A DNA stretch of 7,273 nucleotides from Candidatus Hydrogenedentota bacterium (GTDB lineage: Bacteria; Hydrogenedentota; Hydrogenedentia; Hydrogenedentiales; CAITNO01), in NCBI GenBank assembly GCA_903922535.1, contig CAIXUF010000690.1:1-7273 (forward strand), given 5' to 3'. This document shows, in pieces, positions 7,191 to 7,273 of this stretch; position 1 is the stretch's first letter, and each line of letters starts with the position of its first letter. A model generated the notes under the pieces. The model was not told the DNA's origin, did no database searches, and saw only the letters and a list, made by a program, of their open reading frames with translations. The translations under genes were made by a program, and so were the position numbers.

Positions 7191-7273
7191 GCCATGCCGC
7201 CGCTTTTGCTTTTGCGGAAGCCATGCTTCCGCCACCGGGGCATGGCCCCGGCCAAGAAAAGCGGCGGCATGGC
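7191..7273. repeat. Nested palindromic element (REP-like), 17-bp outer stem with two internal hairpins
   Basis: The outer arms GCCATGCCGCCGCTTTT (7191-7207) and 7257-7273 are exact reverse complements over 17 bases. Between them lie two perfect hairpins: GCGGAAGC-CAT-GCTTCCGC (7214-7232, 8-bp stem) and CCGGGGC-ATG-GCCCCGG (7235-7251, 7-bp stem). GCTTTT is doubled at the left (7202-7213), allowing a register shift. The whole 83 bp would fold as a three-way junction in RNA or single-stranded DNA. The octamer GCCATGC(C/T) or its complement occurs four times (7191, 7220, 7239, 7266) in alternating orientation. It lies in non-coding DNA after an operon, as REP/BIME elements do. Genome copy number cannot be known from this window. 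It ends exactly at the window edge and may continue. Confidence 0.8.

Noticed and set aside
7191..7273. tRNA or other classical structured RNA gene at the right edge
   Set aside because: The branched fold resembles a junction, but stem sizes (17, 8 and 7 bp), 3-nt loops and the lack of T-loop or anticodon features do not fit a tRNA.

Overview
The window is a GC-rich stretch of bacterial chromosome read entirely from the + strand. It holds three complete protein genes, a possible 3' tail of a fourth at the left edge, and a highly structured non-coding element at the right edge. No rRNA, tRNA, CRISPR array, transposase or phage gene was seen. The gene families (a YfhO-type GT-C membrane protein fused to TPRs, an SGLT-type sodium:solute symporter, and an MttB-family methyltransferase without pyrrolysine) and the base composition fit an environmental bacterium of the Planctomycetota/Verrucomicrobiota/Lentisphaerota/Hydrogenedentota kind. 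That placement is an inference from gene content; nothing in the window proves it.

Left region (1-3804): an upstream reading frame appears to end with a TGATG stop/start overlap on a very large gene. Its product (1243 aa) has about a dozen N-terminal membrane helices and a soluble domain of the YfhO family. These are followed by a Pro/Ala-rich linker, one more membrane helix and about 400 residues of TPR-like helices. The TPR part is a gapless tandem duplication of a 174-residue (522 bp) unit plus the start of a third copy. By the positive-inside rule the TPR domain should lie outside the cytoplasm, an architecture reminiscent of eukaryotic TMTC O-mannosyltransferases.

Middle (3805-3983): a 179-bp intergenic gap with a 12-bp-period tandem repeat, a 10-bp palindrome, a long-range inverted repeat and a strong Shine-Dalgarno. 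It is the likely leader of the next operon.

Right region (3984-7125): a two-gene operon with a 13-nt gap. It encodes an SGLT-like Na+ symporter and a COG5598/MttB-type corrinoid-dependent methyltransferase homologue. A plausible reading is that the symporter imports a substrate and the methyltransferase homologue demethylates it, but no corrinoid protein or activator gene lies in the window and the substrate is unknown. Sugar-contact residues of vSGLT appear to be kept in the transporter, which argues against simply assuming a betaine substrate.

Right edge (7126-7273): a possible terminator hairpin with a T6 run, then an 83-bp nested palindrome: a perfect 17-bp outer stem enclosing two perfect hairpins, with four copies of a GCCATGC(C/T)/GGCATGGC octamer in alternating orientation. 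It looks like a REP-type interspersed palindrome and is the most unusual non-coding signal here.
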